Shown here: positions 13,771 through 40,900 of the stretch, piece by piece
How the letters are laid out: the number at the start of each line of letters is the position of its first letter
Numbering within the stretch: position 1 is the stretch's first letter
Assembly: GCA_013433145.1 (NCBI GenBank)
Contig: CM024169.1
Span: 3,782,001 to 3,846,000 of the forward strand
Length of the DNA stretch: 64,000 nt
Direction: 5' to 3'
DNA from: Ascaris suum
Taxonomy: Eukaryota; Nematoda; Chromadorea; Rhabditida; Ascarididae
Made by a program: the position numbers and the translations under genes
Notes under the pieces: generated by a model
What the model was told of the DNA's origin: nothing
What the model saw: only the letters and a program-made list of their open reading frames with translations
The model's database searches: none

Positions 13771-14648
13771 TTGCATCTGTTTAATCGTAATGCGATGTCG
13801 ATGTGCCTCTGGTTTAGTGGAATTTTATAGTTAATTGCCTCCATCCGAGTAAATTTTTTGAGTTTTCTTTGGTATTACTCTTGCTGCTAATTTTTTCCCT
13901 TATTTGTTAGCGCTGAATCATGCACATACTTTGCATGATTTATAAATGAGCACTTTGCTTATTTTTGAATTTCATCGATGTTATAATTCGATCTCTTTTT
14001 TTGCATTTCTTTAATACGTGTTAATGATTTCTCTTTTTTTTCACCATTAATTTTATATTCGTATGTATTGTCGTGAGGGTTTTAAATAAAAAGAGGAGGA
14101 GGGCAGCTTCTTTCTAAATTTTTTCTACACTGAGGTGAAGGGCTCATTCTTTTTTATCCTCTATATCACTCATTTTTATCACTTATTCTATCGTGCAGTT
14201 TTATTGTCGAATTCGGCAAGTTTCGATTTGCCGTTATTTTTGCGTTTCGACAACTCGTTTGTTTGTTTACATTTGTATAAGTATTGTTTTTATGCACGCA
14301 TCAATGGTTTTTTTAAAAATTTTTATTGATGAATTCGTTTGCGATCCGATTTGATTTTTGGGCGATTTGTTTTCCTTATATTGTTTGTTCTCATCCAATT
14401 TTATCGAACTATTTATCCAATTTGCTTTTTTTTAAAAAATTAGAAGTGACTATCATGAAGGCTTATGAATTTTTTTCACGTACAAATTTGATTGCACTCT
14501 TCATTTCGGATCAGGTTGAAAATAAAAATAGAAGCATTTAACTAATGCGTTTGTATTTTAAGGAGAAGAAGATTAGTGGGTAGATTGGTTTCAGAAGTTC
14601 TGTTTTATTGAAGTACTTCTGAATTTCACTCCTTTTTCATTCGTCAGT

Positions 14649-14702
14649 GTTTCAATTTCATTCAGTAAGAAGCGTTGTTTCAATTTCATTCAGTAAGAAG
14701 CG
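14649..14702. repeat. 26-bp perfect direct repeat
   Basis: The unit GTTTCAATTTCATTCAGTAA plus GAAGCG occurs twice with a 2-bp spacer (14,649-14,674 and 14,677-14,702), giving a 28-bp period. It looks like a recent slippage duplication in non-coding DNA. Confidence 0.9.
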
Positions 14703-15538
14703 ATTGGATAGTCATGATCTAAAAGTAGGCGAGTATGTAACCTGCTTTCTTCTCATTTTTATATGAATATATTAACAATGTGTCACCGTTTTGCATACGT
14801 TCAATTCCTATTCGTTTAACGTTGATAGCGCCCTTGAAGTATTCGCGAATATTTTTGTAATGGTGTCTCCTTTATAACACTTTTTCCACGTTATTCTAAG
14901 TAAATTTTTTACAGTGCGATTGTTTATGTTCTTATTCGATGATTCATATTGTTTTTGAGCAATTTAATATTTGTACAAAAAAACTGCATAGATATTTTTA
15001 GATCAAAATGTGATGTGCCTTTTAAACATTGTGGTTCAGATCGCGTCTGCGTTGATTAACGCGTGATCTGTGACGATCCGTTTTCAAAGGAAACTGGTGG
15101 CGAGGCACCTATATCTTATAGTGCAACGGTCCCTCGGATTCTTAAAAGAATAATATTGTTTTCTAAGTTCAACATCCGTCTTCTAGCTTAAACCGCTAGC
15201 GAACTAAATGTGCCTGGTCGTCCCCTTGGCATTGGAAGAATGCTGTTGTATCCAAAAAGCATGTCTGTGGGAAAGCGGAAGTTGAAATGAAGAGCGGAAA
15301 GAATTTAATATATGGATCTGTGCAATGTGGTTGTCTTTTTTGATGGTCTGTTGTCCAAATATCTTCATTTTGGCTCACACATCGACACTCGCTTCCAGCT
15401 AAGGTCTTGCATGATCAGCACTGACTGTGCTGAGGTATTGATGTTTCCCCGTCACTTTATGACATATTGCGCAGTTGCGCATCGCCATCAGCTTTGTGAT
15501 TTCTGTGTTGATTGAGAAAACGTTCGATGAATTGAAGC

Positions 15539-18233
15539 ATGGCGTCTATGATCGAAGGTGATCCTCACGAGGTGGAACACGTCGAAGATGATCGGTTCCG
15601 CGGTGAGGGCAAGATAATCGATGAGCAGGATAGAGAGGAGCACTTCGTCAAACCTTTGCATACCTATTACTGTCATTGTGGCCAGGTTCGTATTGCCTTC
15701 TTATGCGATTCTTTCTTCAGGTGCAACATTATTTTGTTGATTGCAGTATGCCAGTTTTCGATTTTTACCTTCTCATTGATTTTTGAAGAGGGTTTATGAC
15801 TTTCCGTTTTTGTAAATCATCTCTTGATTGTTGATTAATCTGTACGGCATGAAGCGCTGTGAGTCAAGTAGAAGATGGAGGTGTGTTACATTATGTCTGT
15901 GTATACGTGTGTCTTCCCAGCATTTTCAGTTTGGCAGCTGTCGAAACTAGAGTAATGAAATCTGATGCACATAATCTCTCTGTGAGATGATCCCAGACGC
16001 CAGTTTTCAGACTGATTCATCAACATACATTTTGCACTGACCAGATTGCATTTTGCACCGGGGAGGATATCGGAAAACGAACACCCTCTTGTAGAATTTG
16101 TCGGTGAGTTAAAAGTCTCTTTTTGTGCATGCTGCGCACTTTTTTAGTACTCTATGAATTTAATTATTCCTTTGAATGGGCCATCTTACCTGGCACGCTT
16201 TTCAGGTGTTTTTCACATAATTAATCTCACAATTTTGTGATTTCTAAATGCTTGAAAACCTTTCTGTAGCGTTAGCACATCAGAGCAGATGACCTTAAAT
16301 CTGTTGTGTTGCTGCAGATGGCAATGATTAGCGATACACTGATAGCACGTATGCCACTGCGGCGACGTGACCGGGCCAGAGTGATCGACCCACAGAGAAC
16401 CGTTGCGAAGACTTTCTGCGATAACGGTGATACGGTATATGTTCGCAGGTGATGTTTCATATCACGACTAGAATTCGCTGCATTTTGATCATTGATTATT
16501 TGTGACCATATGGCACAGGGTTGCATTACATTGGGATTGCAGCATTCAAAATTGCAAAGAGTAGTAACCCATAAACTAGTTTGTTTTAAAACGTCGTATA
16601 TGAGACGACTTAAGCCAAAGCAGATCTCGTTTTGATCAGTTTTCATATCAAAAGAAATCGAAATTTGTGGACATATGATGATGATGTGGGGTCGATTTCG
16701 AGCACATGCCATGGCCGATGATCGGAACTTATTTCGCTGTTTGACCTCGGAAGAAGTTTCACAGATGGGGACCGAGGGCTACATTTTCTCAGATTTTTAG
16801 ACATCCCCGTTAGTCGTCCTTGAGATGCGTCGTTGTGTTCTCGATATTGTACTCGAAACATTATATTGAAGTGTTTGATGTTCAGGCCTGAAGGATTGGA
16901 GCAGCAGTATCGGAAAAACTGCCGGAAATGTGGAATTCCATTGTTTTATCAGCATCCGTTCAATCTGAAGTTCGTTTTCATATTCGATAATGCTATACTC
17001 TCGGCGCAGCAGGTTGGAGGGCTGAAGTTAGCCAATGAAGAGCAACCCGTCAAAAAGGTCATACTGTTTTTATGTTAGTCAGCGTTCCACCCATTTTGGG
17101 AGATCTCCACTATACATTGTTAGAGCGCTAAATAATAGCGATTGTTTTTTGTCTACACATTGTCTATGATTTCAAAGTTGTTAACGATTAAATGTTTCTG
17201 TTTCCTATCAATGTTTGAACTTTTTTTCACTATTGGTTGTTTCCGATTTTGAACTAAAAGTTTGCATAGCTGGTCTCGTAGGTGAATTCGTGGCACTAGA
17301 AATGCTATATGTCGCGTATAACAGGCCGTTTAACTGAACTTTAAGGATGATTTTTCATGCAAATTTCTTGAGAACACAAGTCATATTTTGCTTGTAGTCA
17401 TATTTTGCTTGTAATCGCTCTAAAGAGGGATCGATAGTTGAGTTAATCATTTCTGTGATGAGTAATCGAAATGAAGCTTTATGCTATTTTTCAGGTTATA
17501 ATGACAAAGCATGTGAAGAACCAAGGTAAAGTTGGCTCGGTGACTGTATCGACAGTTGAGGAAGCTGAAGATGAGCTTGAAGCGGTTAGTGCTTCAGTGA
17601 TCTCGTTTCCTTGAGAATTGGTTAGGCGGACCAAGAAATCAGCATAGTAACTGTTTAGGGTTCAGTTAATTAACAGTCGAGTGAAATCTTAGTGAAGTTT
17701 ATAAATATTTAATAAAGCGAGGTTAGGCGCATCAGATTTCGTTGCTCAAGCTTTAGTCGTTTTGAGATGAAAGTTTCGGATGGTCACAAATATGCATATA
17801 TGCGCTCAGACCCGAATCACCATAATACGCTTTAGAAATAGGTATGTGCGAAAATGTGGTAGGGTAATGGTTTCCTTCGGCCAGCCATTGCTCCGTGTCT
17901 TTAATTTACGGAAATGAAATCAGTTTCATATTCGATGTCGAGAATAGTACATATTTAATCTTTTCCTATAGTGCTATACTCATGCTTGAAACATAATGTT
18001 TTATTTTGCTCGTTGTAAAGGCGAGTGAGGACAACCTAATTGAGGGTAGGGTGTTGCAAAAGAAGTAATATTGTCTATAATTGCAGCGCGAGATTGCCGA
18101 ATCATATACATTGAATGCGCGAATGATCGAATATCAGATGAAGAGGAAAGGAATGAGCAAAAATCGGATCGCAGAGGAATTAATTGATGCAGAGAAACGA
18201 CGTGGTGCCACCAAACGTGGGACATTACTATGA
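15539..18233 (+). CDS. STEEP1: STEEP1 / CXorf56 (UPF0428) homologue, complete, 5 exons
   Basis: Homologue of the conserved eukaryotic protein STEEP1, which in mammals helps STING leave the endoplasmic reticulum and has also been seen in the nucleus; its nematode role is unknown. Exons: 15,539-15,685; 16,318-16,448; 16,886-17,057; 17,495-17,584; 18,087-18,233. Phases agree at each junction and give 228 residues against about 222 in human. The N-terminus is acidic, followed by [17 protein letters not shown], then [40 protein letters not shown] and the basic tail with [14 protein letters not shown]. The CxC and CxxC pairs probably bind a metal. The start is the first ATG of the open exon; ATG four codons in is an alternative. 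No spliced-leader acceptor next to the start was evident. A weak ATTAAA sits about 125 bases after the stop. Confidence 0.95.
17380..17413. repeat. 17-bp tandem duplication in STEEP1 intron
   Basis: GTCATATTTTGCTTGTA occurs twice head to tail (17,380-17,396 and 17,397-17,413) in the intron before the exon at 17,495. Nothing suggests a function. Confidence 0.9.
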
Positions 18234-19074
18234 CGGATTTGAAATGATTACATTTTAAGTAATGTGATATTATATTTTCCTTCGCTTTTTCTCACGGCTT
18301 CCTTACACTTCCCATACTATTTTTGATGGGATTCGCGTCAAAATTTACCTCGAGCAGAATTAAAGCAAAAGTACGAAGTGGTTTAATTCTCCGCATGATG
18401 TGTTATAAATTGGATGCTGATATACTACCATCAGCATCCAATTGCGCTAAGCATATGAGAGCTCAGGAGCCTTTTACGTAAACAAGAACGGGAATGTTGA
18501 AAGGGACCTGTAGGTCTAGAGTTTTCACGACGAAAGTGATAGTTCTTTTTTGTATCTAGCGCATGTTACACTTGTTCACGTATCACAATTTTCCACATCT
18601 TACGCGAAGTATTTTGCAAAAAATCGGATCAGAATTCGTCCATCGGGGGTTGGGATATGGCACTGGAGAAATCAGGGACGCGCACAACAATGCACGCCTT
18701 GGTGCTTGGAAAGAAAGATATCGATAACAGACTCGCCCCTTCGGCGCTGGGAAGAGAGAAGAAGACGAAGATATGGATAATAGACTCGAACAAAAGGGTA
18801 AAATAGCTTACGGTCTTCAGTGTTAAAGATTCCTATAACCCTTCTAAACGTTCATAAGAAAGTGAACATCATTCGAAGAAAGATTGGCGCACAAGGGGGG
18901 CTGCTGCCTCCCTTGAACCCCCTGCCTTCTTCCGCGTGCAGTTGGTGTCATGGGAAGAGCGAAAAATCGTTTCTGTGACTCTTTCACATTTGTTTCTATT
19001 TAGTCGTGCAATGCTATTTACAGAAATTACGGAGAGACTAGCCCCCACACGTTAAGGATCCTCCCAAAGCATTT

Positions 19075-19481
19075 GCCTGGCGCGTCGAATGGCACATTTT
19101 TCGGAAAAGTTTTCATATCCGAGATTTTTTTTTGTCACTCGGTATATAGCTGACAACATGCGCAACATGACTGCGCAAGTAATGCGAAAATGTGAAGGTA
19201 GATCAAAGTAGGTCGAAATGTGAAGGTGGATCAGAGTGTATGGGTGGACCAAAATAGATCAAAATGTGAGGCTTTGATAGTTTGATCTATATTCAAATTT
19301 TGATCTACTTTGATGCTTTGATCTACATTCGTATTCTGATGCACTCTGATCTACCTTCATTCGCCTGGCGCGTCGAATGACACAACACCTTCCGGAAAAA
19401 TTTTCATATTCAGGATTTTTCCCGTCACGGCATATAGCTGACGACATGTGCTACATGATTGCACATGTAATGCAAAAGCAT
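19075..19481. repeat. Direct repeat pair flanking a palindrome
   Basis: Two diverged copies of a roughly 117-bp unit starting GCCTGGCGCGTCGAATG lie at about 19,075-19,192 and 19,363-19,481. Both contain a CGGAAAA..TTTTCATAT block and a TATATAGCTGAC block in the same order. They are separated exactly by the palindrome at 19,193-19,359. This is the look of a dispersed repeat in which a palindrome was inserted or duplicated; the family is unknown to me. Confidence 0.8.
19193..19359. repeat. 167-bp imperfect palindrome with GATCAAA-type arms
   Basis: The ends are inverted copies (TGAAGGTAGATCA at 19,193 and TGATCTACCTTCA ending 19,359). Each arm, about 80 bp, holds several degenerate copies of GATCAAA or its complement TTTGATC. 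The arms could fold into a long imperfect hairpin. It resembles a foldback or MITE-like element, but I see no coding capacity and no clear target-site duplication. Confidence 0.75.
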
Positions 19482-21517
19482 GAACACATTGCGACGAACA
19501 GACAAAAAGACATCAGCAAAAATGCTTAACTAGGGAAATTCATATCCAGAATATCTCAATCCAGGAGCGCAATACAACCGTCAAAAAATGGGTCTCGTAA
19601 GCATGGAGTTTCTAACATTTTAAAGAAAAAACGACCCGAATCGGGCGAAGCCTTAGAGATAACGCGAGCGAAAGGGTAAAATAGCTCACGGTTTTCTGTA
19701 TTATATAGAAAATGGCTTCTTGTTATGCATCATCCCCTTTAAAATATTGTTTAAGCACGTTTATTGCAATGATGCCTCCGTACCTTGAAGACAACGATCC
19801 GGAACAGAAATATTAAAGTTTGGATAGCCTCGTAAATTTAGTGCTTCCGAATTGTTACACTTCCAGTGTCAAATCGCGTTAGATTTTCATAGTTTGGATT
19901 TAAATGAGTAAAAAATAATTTTATTATTTTAACATTAGAGACGAAACGAAACATTTATTGTTTTAAAATTATGAACAAAGCGAAATATTGAAGTCAAAGA
20001 ATAGGGTGGCATGAGCGATCCACACTACCAGCCATGCTACAATATTGATCAGATTCGCTTGAATAACAATTGAACTAGATTGAAGCGTTACTGGCTTTAT
20101 TTCAATGTACGGCTGCTTCTCATCATTGCTGAAAGTGAATAAGGGAAGCGTAACTTTGCGCAGCGAATGTTTTATAGCATCAACGAGCAAATGAATCGAT
20201 CCTTATCTCTGCGCTTTCTTCTGTAGGTGGTTAAGTTTCCTTACAGACTGAATTTGTATTTCAAGTTGCTGAAGTGCTTCGTCCAAAACTCCTCTTGGAG
20301 CTCCTGTGTGCATAGATGTTCTGCTTCACAGACACAATTTCGACATACGGTTGCACAGCGCAGATTTTTTTATTTATTTTTATTAGATCATTTTGATGCC
20401 TTCGATGTTTTTTTATTTAAATCATCATTGTCGTTTCACATGATTTATAGTTTAATCTGTTATTGTCCTCCAAATTTTTGCCTCATTTACACTACGATTC
20501 TGAACCCTCTTGCATGCCGTGTTGAAATATGGTGACGAGAGTGTTGTCGCTATTTAGTAAAAATACTATCGCAGTGTAAAATAAATGCAAAAATTATGTA
20601 ATTTCATCCGCTCCATCATGGCGGTAATCGAGATCAGCGAAATTACTTGTTGATACCTACTTTTTCGAATCTCCATTGGCATTGCTTTCATTTTCATTGA
20701 ACTTTCTTCCTTCGAAAGGACTATTTAAGCTATCGTCACTTTCTTTTTGCTCTCTGAAAGCAGAGTGGATGGAAATGATCCACGATCGCAAGCAACTTTT
20801 TCCGTTCCATTATTGTGATAATTAATTTCAATGCATTTTGGAAGTATCCAAAACTTGCAAGGACATTCCAAAGTTAGAGTTTCTATTACGGCAACATTTT
20901 AGATGCTCGCCGACGCTTAAACTTTTAAACAATTGAAAGACGTGTCGTGTTTTCATGATTGCTGAAAAGTACGAAATGCGAAAGAAATGGCAATAGGGAA
21001 ATATATTACTACGAGTTGTACCTTCTTAATCACTGAGAATCACTGATTATGAGCAGGTTGAGGAACAAAGCTCTTCGTGTGTTACCGCATCGTATGGCCA
21101 TCACAGTATCAACAAAAAACCTGAGGAAGTGTCGCGAAAGTGATGATGGAAGCTATTCATTCAGCTAAATAAGAGGACGGGCAGCGAACGGCTAAAGGGC
21201 AACGAAGCGATGGAAGGGCGTCTGATTCAAAGCCTCCGCTGAATGGACGAATTTATGACTTCAGCCGATGAATGGACGGGTGTACGGCTAAAACCGTTGA
21301 ATGGTCGAAAAAAACGGATGTCGAATCGTGAAAATCTTCCACTTTCTATTTTTATTGAAGATGTGTTCAAATGTGAGAAGCTTCCTTTTCATCTCTATTG
21401 AACAAGTGTCTCAAACGTAAAAATCTTGCATCTATATAAGCTTATGCTTAATAGTTGCTTCATTCATTTTTTTCTTCTTCCATCACGCGCGTTTCTCCCA
21501 TGTTGAAGAAAGGAAGC

Positions 21518-21631
21518 GTGAACTGGATATACCTCCGGATGTATATCTTCTGGTAGTGAACTGGATATACCTCCGGATGTATATCTTCTGGTAGTGAACT
21601 GGATATACCTCCGGATGTATATCTTCTGGTA
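21518..21631. repeat. Three perfect copies of a 38-bp tandem repeat
   Basis: The unit starts GTGAACTGGATATACCTCCG and repeats at 21,518, 21,556 and 21,594. Each copy contains an inverted repeat, GATATAC, an 8-base loop, then GTATATC, so the array is three small hairpins in a row. It lies downstream of the GH31 stop codon (minus strand), so it could be in that gene's 3' UTR, or simply be a minisatellite. Confidence 0.92.
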
Positions 21632-21718
21632 GCTTTATTAAAAAGTTAGACTTCCCCACTCCTCTTTCGCCCAATGCCGCTAAATGAATGAAGTAAATGC
21701 CCTTGGGGGGATATATGT

Positions 21719-21943
21719 ATGAACGATGGTGGAATACAGCATGAGAGCAAGTCTCACTGCCGCATGTCGTGGACGTATGTTCGCGTGGTGCCCACGGCTG
21801 TAAAGTGTGCAGTGTGCGGACGTCCTTCCCACCGCACTAGCTGTAGTCGTGATCTGTTGGTGCAGGTAACATTCGGAAATCAGCAATCTGGTCGGTCTGG
21901 AGAGAGACAAAATCGGCCCACATTTTTTGAAAAATCGGCTTAA
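21719..21943 (+). pseudogene. Zinc-knuckle-like fragment, possible retroelement Gag remnant
   Basis: An open plus-strand stretch richer in GC than its surroundings reads through CAVCGRPSHRTSC, close to the CCHC knuckle spacing of retroelement Gag proteins (C-x2-C-x4-H-x3-C here; x4 before the last C is usual). A good splice donor (GTGCAG/GTAACA) falls at about 21,866. No protease or reverse transcriptase is visible nearby, so it is either a decayed LTR (BEL/Pao-type) fragment or a chance match. Confidence 0.3.
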
Positions 21944-22091
21944 ATTAAAGCTTAGTATGCTGTATGCTTTCCATTAAGTCGGAGGCTCGGGATTCTTGCA
22001 GTCTTCAGTTCCTCCAGTTTTTTCCGGCTGCAATTTCTAGAGATCTTTTGTCTTGCAGCTCTAGTGTAGGCGTTGACTCGAATGAAAAGTC

Positions 22092-37903
<15,812 letters not shown>

Positions 37904-40900
37904 CTAAAAACGTTCATCGCAACAAATCTACAGTAATACCGCAGATTTGATTAATAGGGGGAGGGCAGAAGAAGGAGGAAGCCATGTGACTCATGAATAA
38001 AACGCCCAAGAAATGATTGCAGAACGTGGACTTCTTGCTCAGCTAGCATCGTCGAGCATAATTTCGATGGTATTGTAGAAGATTTATTAAGCTTCTTCTC
38101 ACGTCGGTACTTCATGGAACTGAGATTTTTTAGCATCAAATAATCAGAGTGAACTCATTTATTGCAATTGGACCTGGTTTATTGGTTTTCCAAAAGCTCT
38201 TGACTTATCCCCAGCTAATTTTTAATTAAGCTTGAGACTTCAGTCCGTAGTGTGTTCATTTTGAACATTTTCTTCAACCATATATACAAATGCATTCAGC
38301 GGAAACATTCGATCGTTACCTATGATGATTGTAAACGTCGGGTGCATCGCGTTTACTGAGCTCTTCATTTGAGATCTTTTACATGAAACTTTGCTTCGTC
38401 GTTGCGCATAACCGTCCATGAGTTTTTCACTGATGGAAACCTTAATACAGATTTACCGTCCTAGAAGCAACCGAAGATTTAAAGGTGGGATTAAGCGGAA
38501 TGCAGTCTGCTCTTTATTAAAATGCCCTCATAATCGACAATTTTTGGAAGATCACATTGACAGATACATGCAAATTTCACGCATATATTATCCAGCTAAC
38601 AAAAATGTCGCTTTCTTATGACTTTTATGCATGAGATTGTAAGTGGTTATATTAAAGACGCGTAATGCAGTAGTGATATTTAAATTTGGGATGCAATTTT
38701 TCAAACTTTGGAGCACCTGAAGCATTATACCAACACATTCACCAGCTATGACATGATTCCAAGTACATGGAGATGTACGGCAGTACGGCTGGCACGATAT
38801 CCGCTCAACAATCTCACTCATCTAACCAATCGGTTTCACAAAACGTCAACAACAATTAAAATATTAACAATAATGCCCTCACATTCTGATTGATTCGATT
38901 CTCTTGCAGCACTATTATAAAAGACGTATTTCTATGTCATCCAATCGGCATTAGACGCATGCAAATTTTTTGACACCTTCAACTGTCCGAAACTTCCGCC
39001 AAATATGACAGGTCAAGAGGAAATATTGCATAGGTGATTGACCTGTGGCATACATTCTGCTCACCAAATTCATTCTGAATACAGTGGCTACCGAGTTGAA
39101 GATACCGAACAGCTTTGTACTACTATTACTTTAAACTTCAACAGACGCACATACATTAAAACACACAGAAACAACGTTGCTGCAGCGAAAATCTGCAAAG
39201 AAAGTTTGCAAAAACACATAGAAAGGGTGGAACAATTTCGAAAAAAAAAACCAAAATTGTCATGAAAAACTGTAATCAACTTCATCAAGACATTACTCAG
39301 TAGTGAAATATATTGAAGATCCTCCTAATATATGAGAACATATTTAAGTTGATAGTAAACTTAAAGGCCAACTTCCTCTTTCAACGCCATTCTTGCTCAA
39401 AGCGGTCAAAAATTAAATTAACACTCACATCAAGGTAAGTGGTTCCAAGCGCTAACATAATAAAGAATGAATTGAATGCGAAGCTCTCGTACCTTACAAA
39501 CAACTATTGTGTAGCAGAACTAACCTTCAAGCCAACCGGCTCCTGAACTCCATAAAACGACGAATGGGGGAAAAATGGGGCAATAATAGCTTCTTATATT
39601 GCATGCAAATTGTAATGCAGTCTAAAATATCGCTACAACATCCAAATTTTTGTTGGACAAGCAACTGCTAAGTGGAAGAAAAGACTGAACCATCGTCACT
39701 TTTTCGTAATGCTTCTAAGAGTTCAAAGAGGTAGAGACATGAATGAGGAGCAAACATAGTGACCTTTCCTTGTCAGTTTCTTCCATAATCGAGTGAGTGG
39801 TTTTGCAAGGAGAAATTGCTGCAGTATGCCTGCTATAAAGGCAAAGAAATATCGTTGAGCTCTCAGTGAAGTAAAGAAAGATTAGCAGATGCTCAATGAA
39901 ATAAGTAAAGTGCGACCGCTCCGGTGTGTGAAGAACCTCAGCGAAGTAACGAAGCCTCGTTTATTACGAGCTACAAGATAAGAAAGAAATACGCCCACTG
40001 TTTAGGAAGCAAGATGGCAGCGTACTTATGTCTTTAACTACAGCCCCGAAAACATGGGAAGATCATAATCCACATGAGGGGAGTGATCACATCAAGATCA
40101 ACACCAATATGAGCAAAACAACTTGTTCCATAAAGTAAGGGTGACCGAACTCATTTGATCACTCGTTAACAAAAGGTTTTTAGCAGATGACCTATAAAGC
40201 AGAAGTCGAACTGCTAAACACAAGAGAAGCTGCAATAAGAATAGCTGCACTTAAAAAACTCTGAAAAGCGCTCGATTTTGTACGCTGCTCATCTCACAAT
40301 TTCATCAATAAAATAGACTCTGAATGCTTCTCGTCGCTACTTCGAATTAGAAAATAAAAACAACGGATTCTTATGCAAACGTTCATTATATTTCTCATCG
40401 GCTGATGGGAGAAGGACGTGAACTTTTTGTCTTCCTCCATTTTCGTAGGTATTGATGTCGAGCACGGATATATCTGTTTTTTGTTATCGCATTTCCTCGA
40501 ATGTGGCTTATGGTCTTCGTTATTCTTTAAATTGCTCCTGGCTTTCATTTTTTTTTTGGTGCTCTGATGAGGATTTTATTTTATAATCGAAATATCAACA
40601 TGAAAGATAAAATTATCGTTATTTTTTGGTGTTCCTAACATTACAGTGGCAAAACATGGCGTATTTTTGCTTAAACTTATAGCTCTTCTGCATAAATACT
40701 ATAGCAGTAATTGACATCAAAAAATACTTGGGGGAAAAAATGCATCCTGCATGGTAACAAATTTTTGATATTTTAATAATAACGTAACGCCTTTAGTATC
40801 TACATGGCAACAAATGCCAAAACCCAGGTCAATTCAAGTGCCGGGAATCGGAACTTCCCTGGTGGCCACGGTCCAGCAGAATAAAGGTTGCTCGGTTTGT

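Larger units (their letters stand above)
13753..15538. other. Intergenic, SMC1 to STEEP1
   Basis: AT-rich and T-rich sequence with no convincing coding exon. It contains a 26-bp direct repeat (14,649-14,674 and 14,677-14,702) and an imperfect inverted repeat CAGATCGCGT...GCGTGATCTG at 15,037-15,070. The STEEP1 promoter and 5' UTR should lie in its right half. The 1.8-kb gap is too wide for a typical nematode operon, though both genes point the same way. Confidence 0.6.
18234..22091. other. Repeat-rich region between STEEP1 and GH31 gene ends
   Basis: A convergent intergenic region: STEEP1 ends on the plus strand and the GH31 gene on the minus strand. No complete gene is visible. It carries the repeats listed separately, a zinc-knuckle-like fragment, and on the minus strand at 19,969-20,190 an open stretch with one hydrophobic segment (NIVAWLVVWIAHATLFF) that I cannot connect to a gene. 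The motif AAAGGGTAAAATAGCT appears at 18,793 and 19,671, about 880 bp apart, and may mark the edges of one composite repeat. Confidence 0.6.

Noticed and set aside
13753..15538. SMC1-STEEP1 operon
   Set aside because: Same orientation, but a 1.8-kb gap and no SL2-like acceptor near the STEEP1 start make an operon unlikely.
21483..21674. Repetitive minus-strand ORF with a YIRRYIQFTT-like repeat
   Set aside because: It is simply the translation of the 38-bp tandem repeat.
39961..40140. Possible reverse-transcriptase fragment (KQDGSVLMSLTTAPKTWED)
   Set aside because: A short open run with no catalytic motif; similarity to non-LTR elements is too vague to claim.
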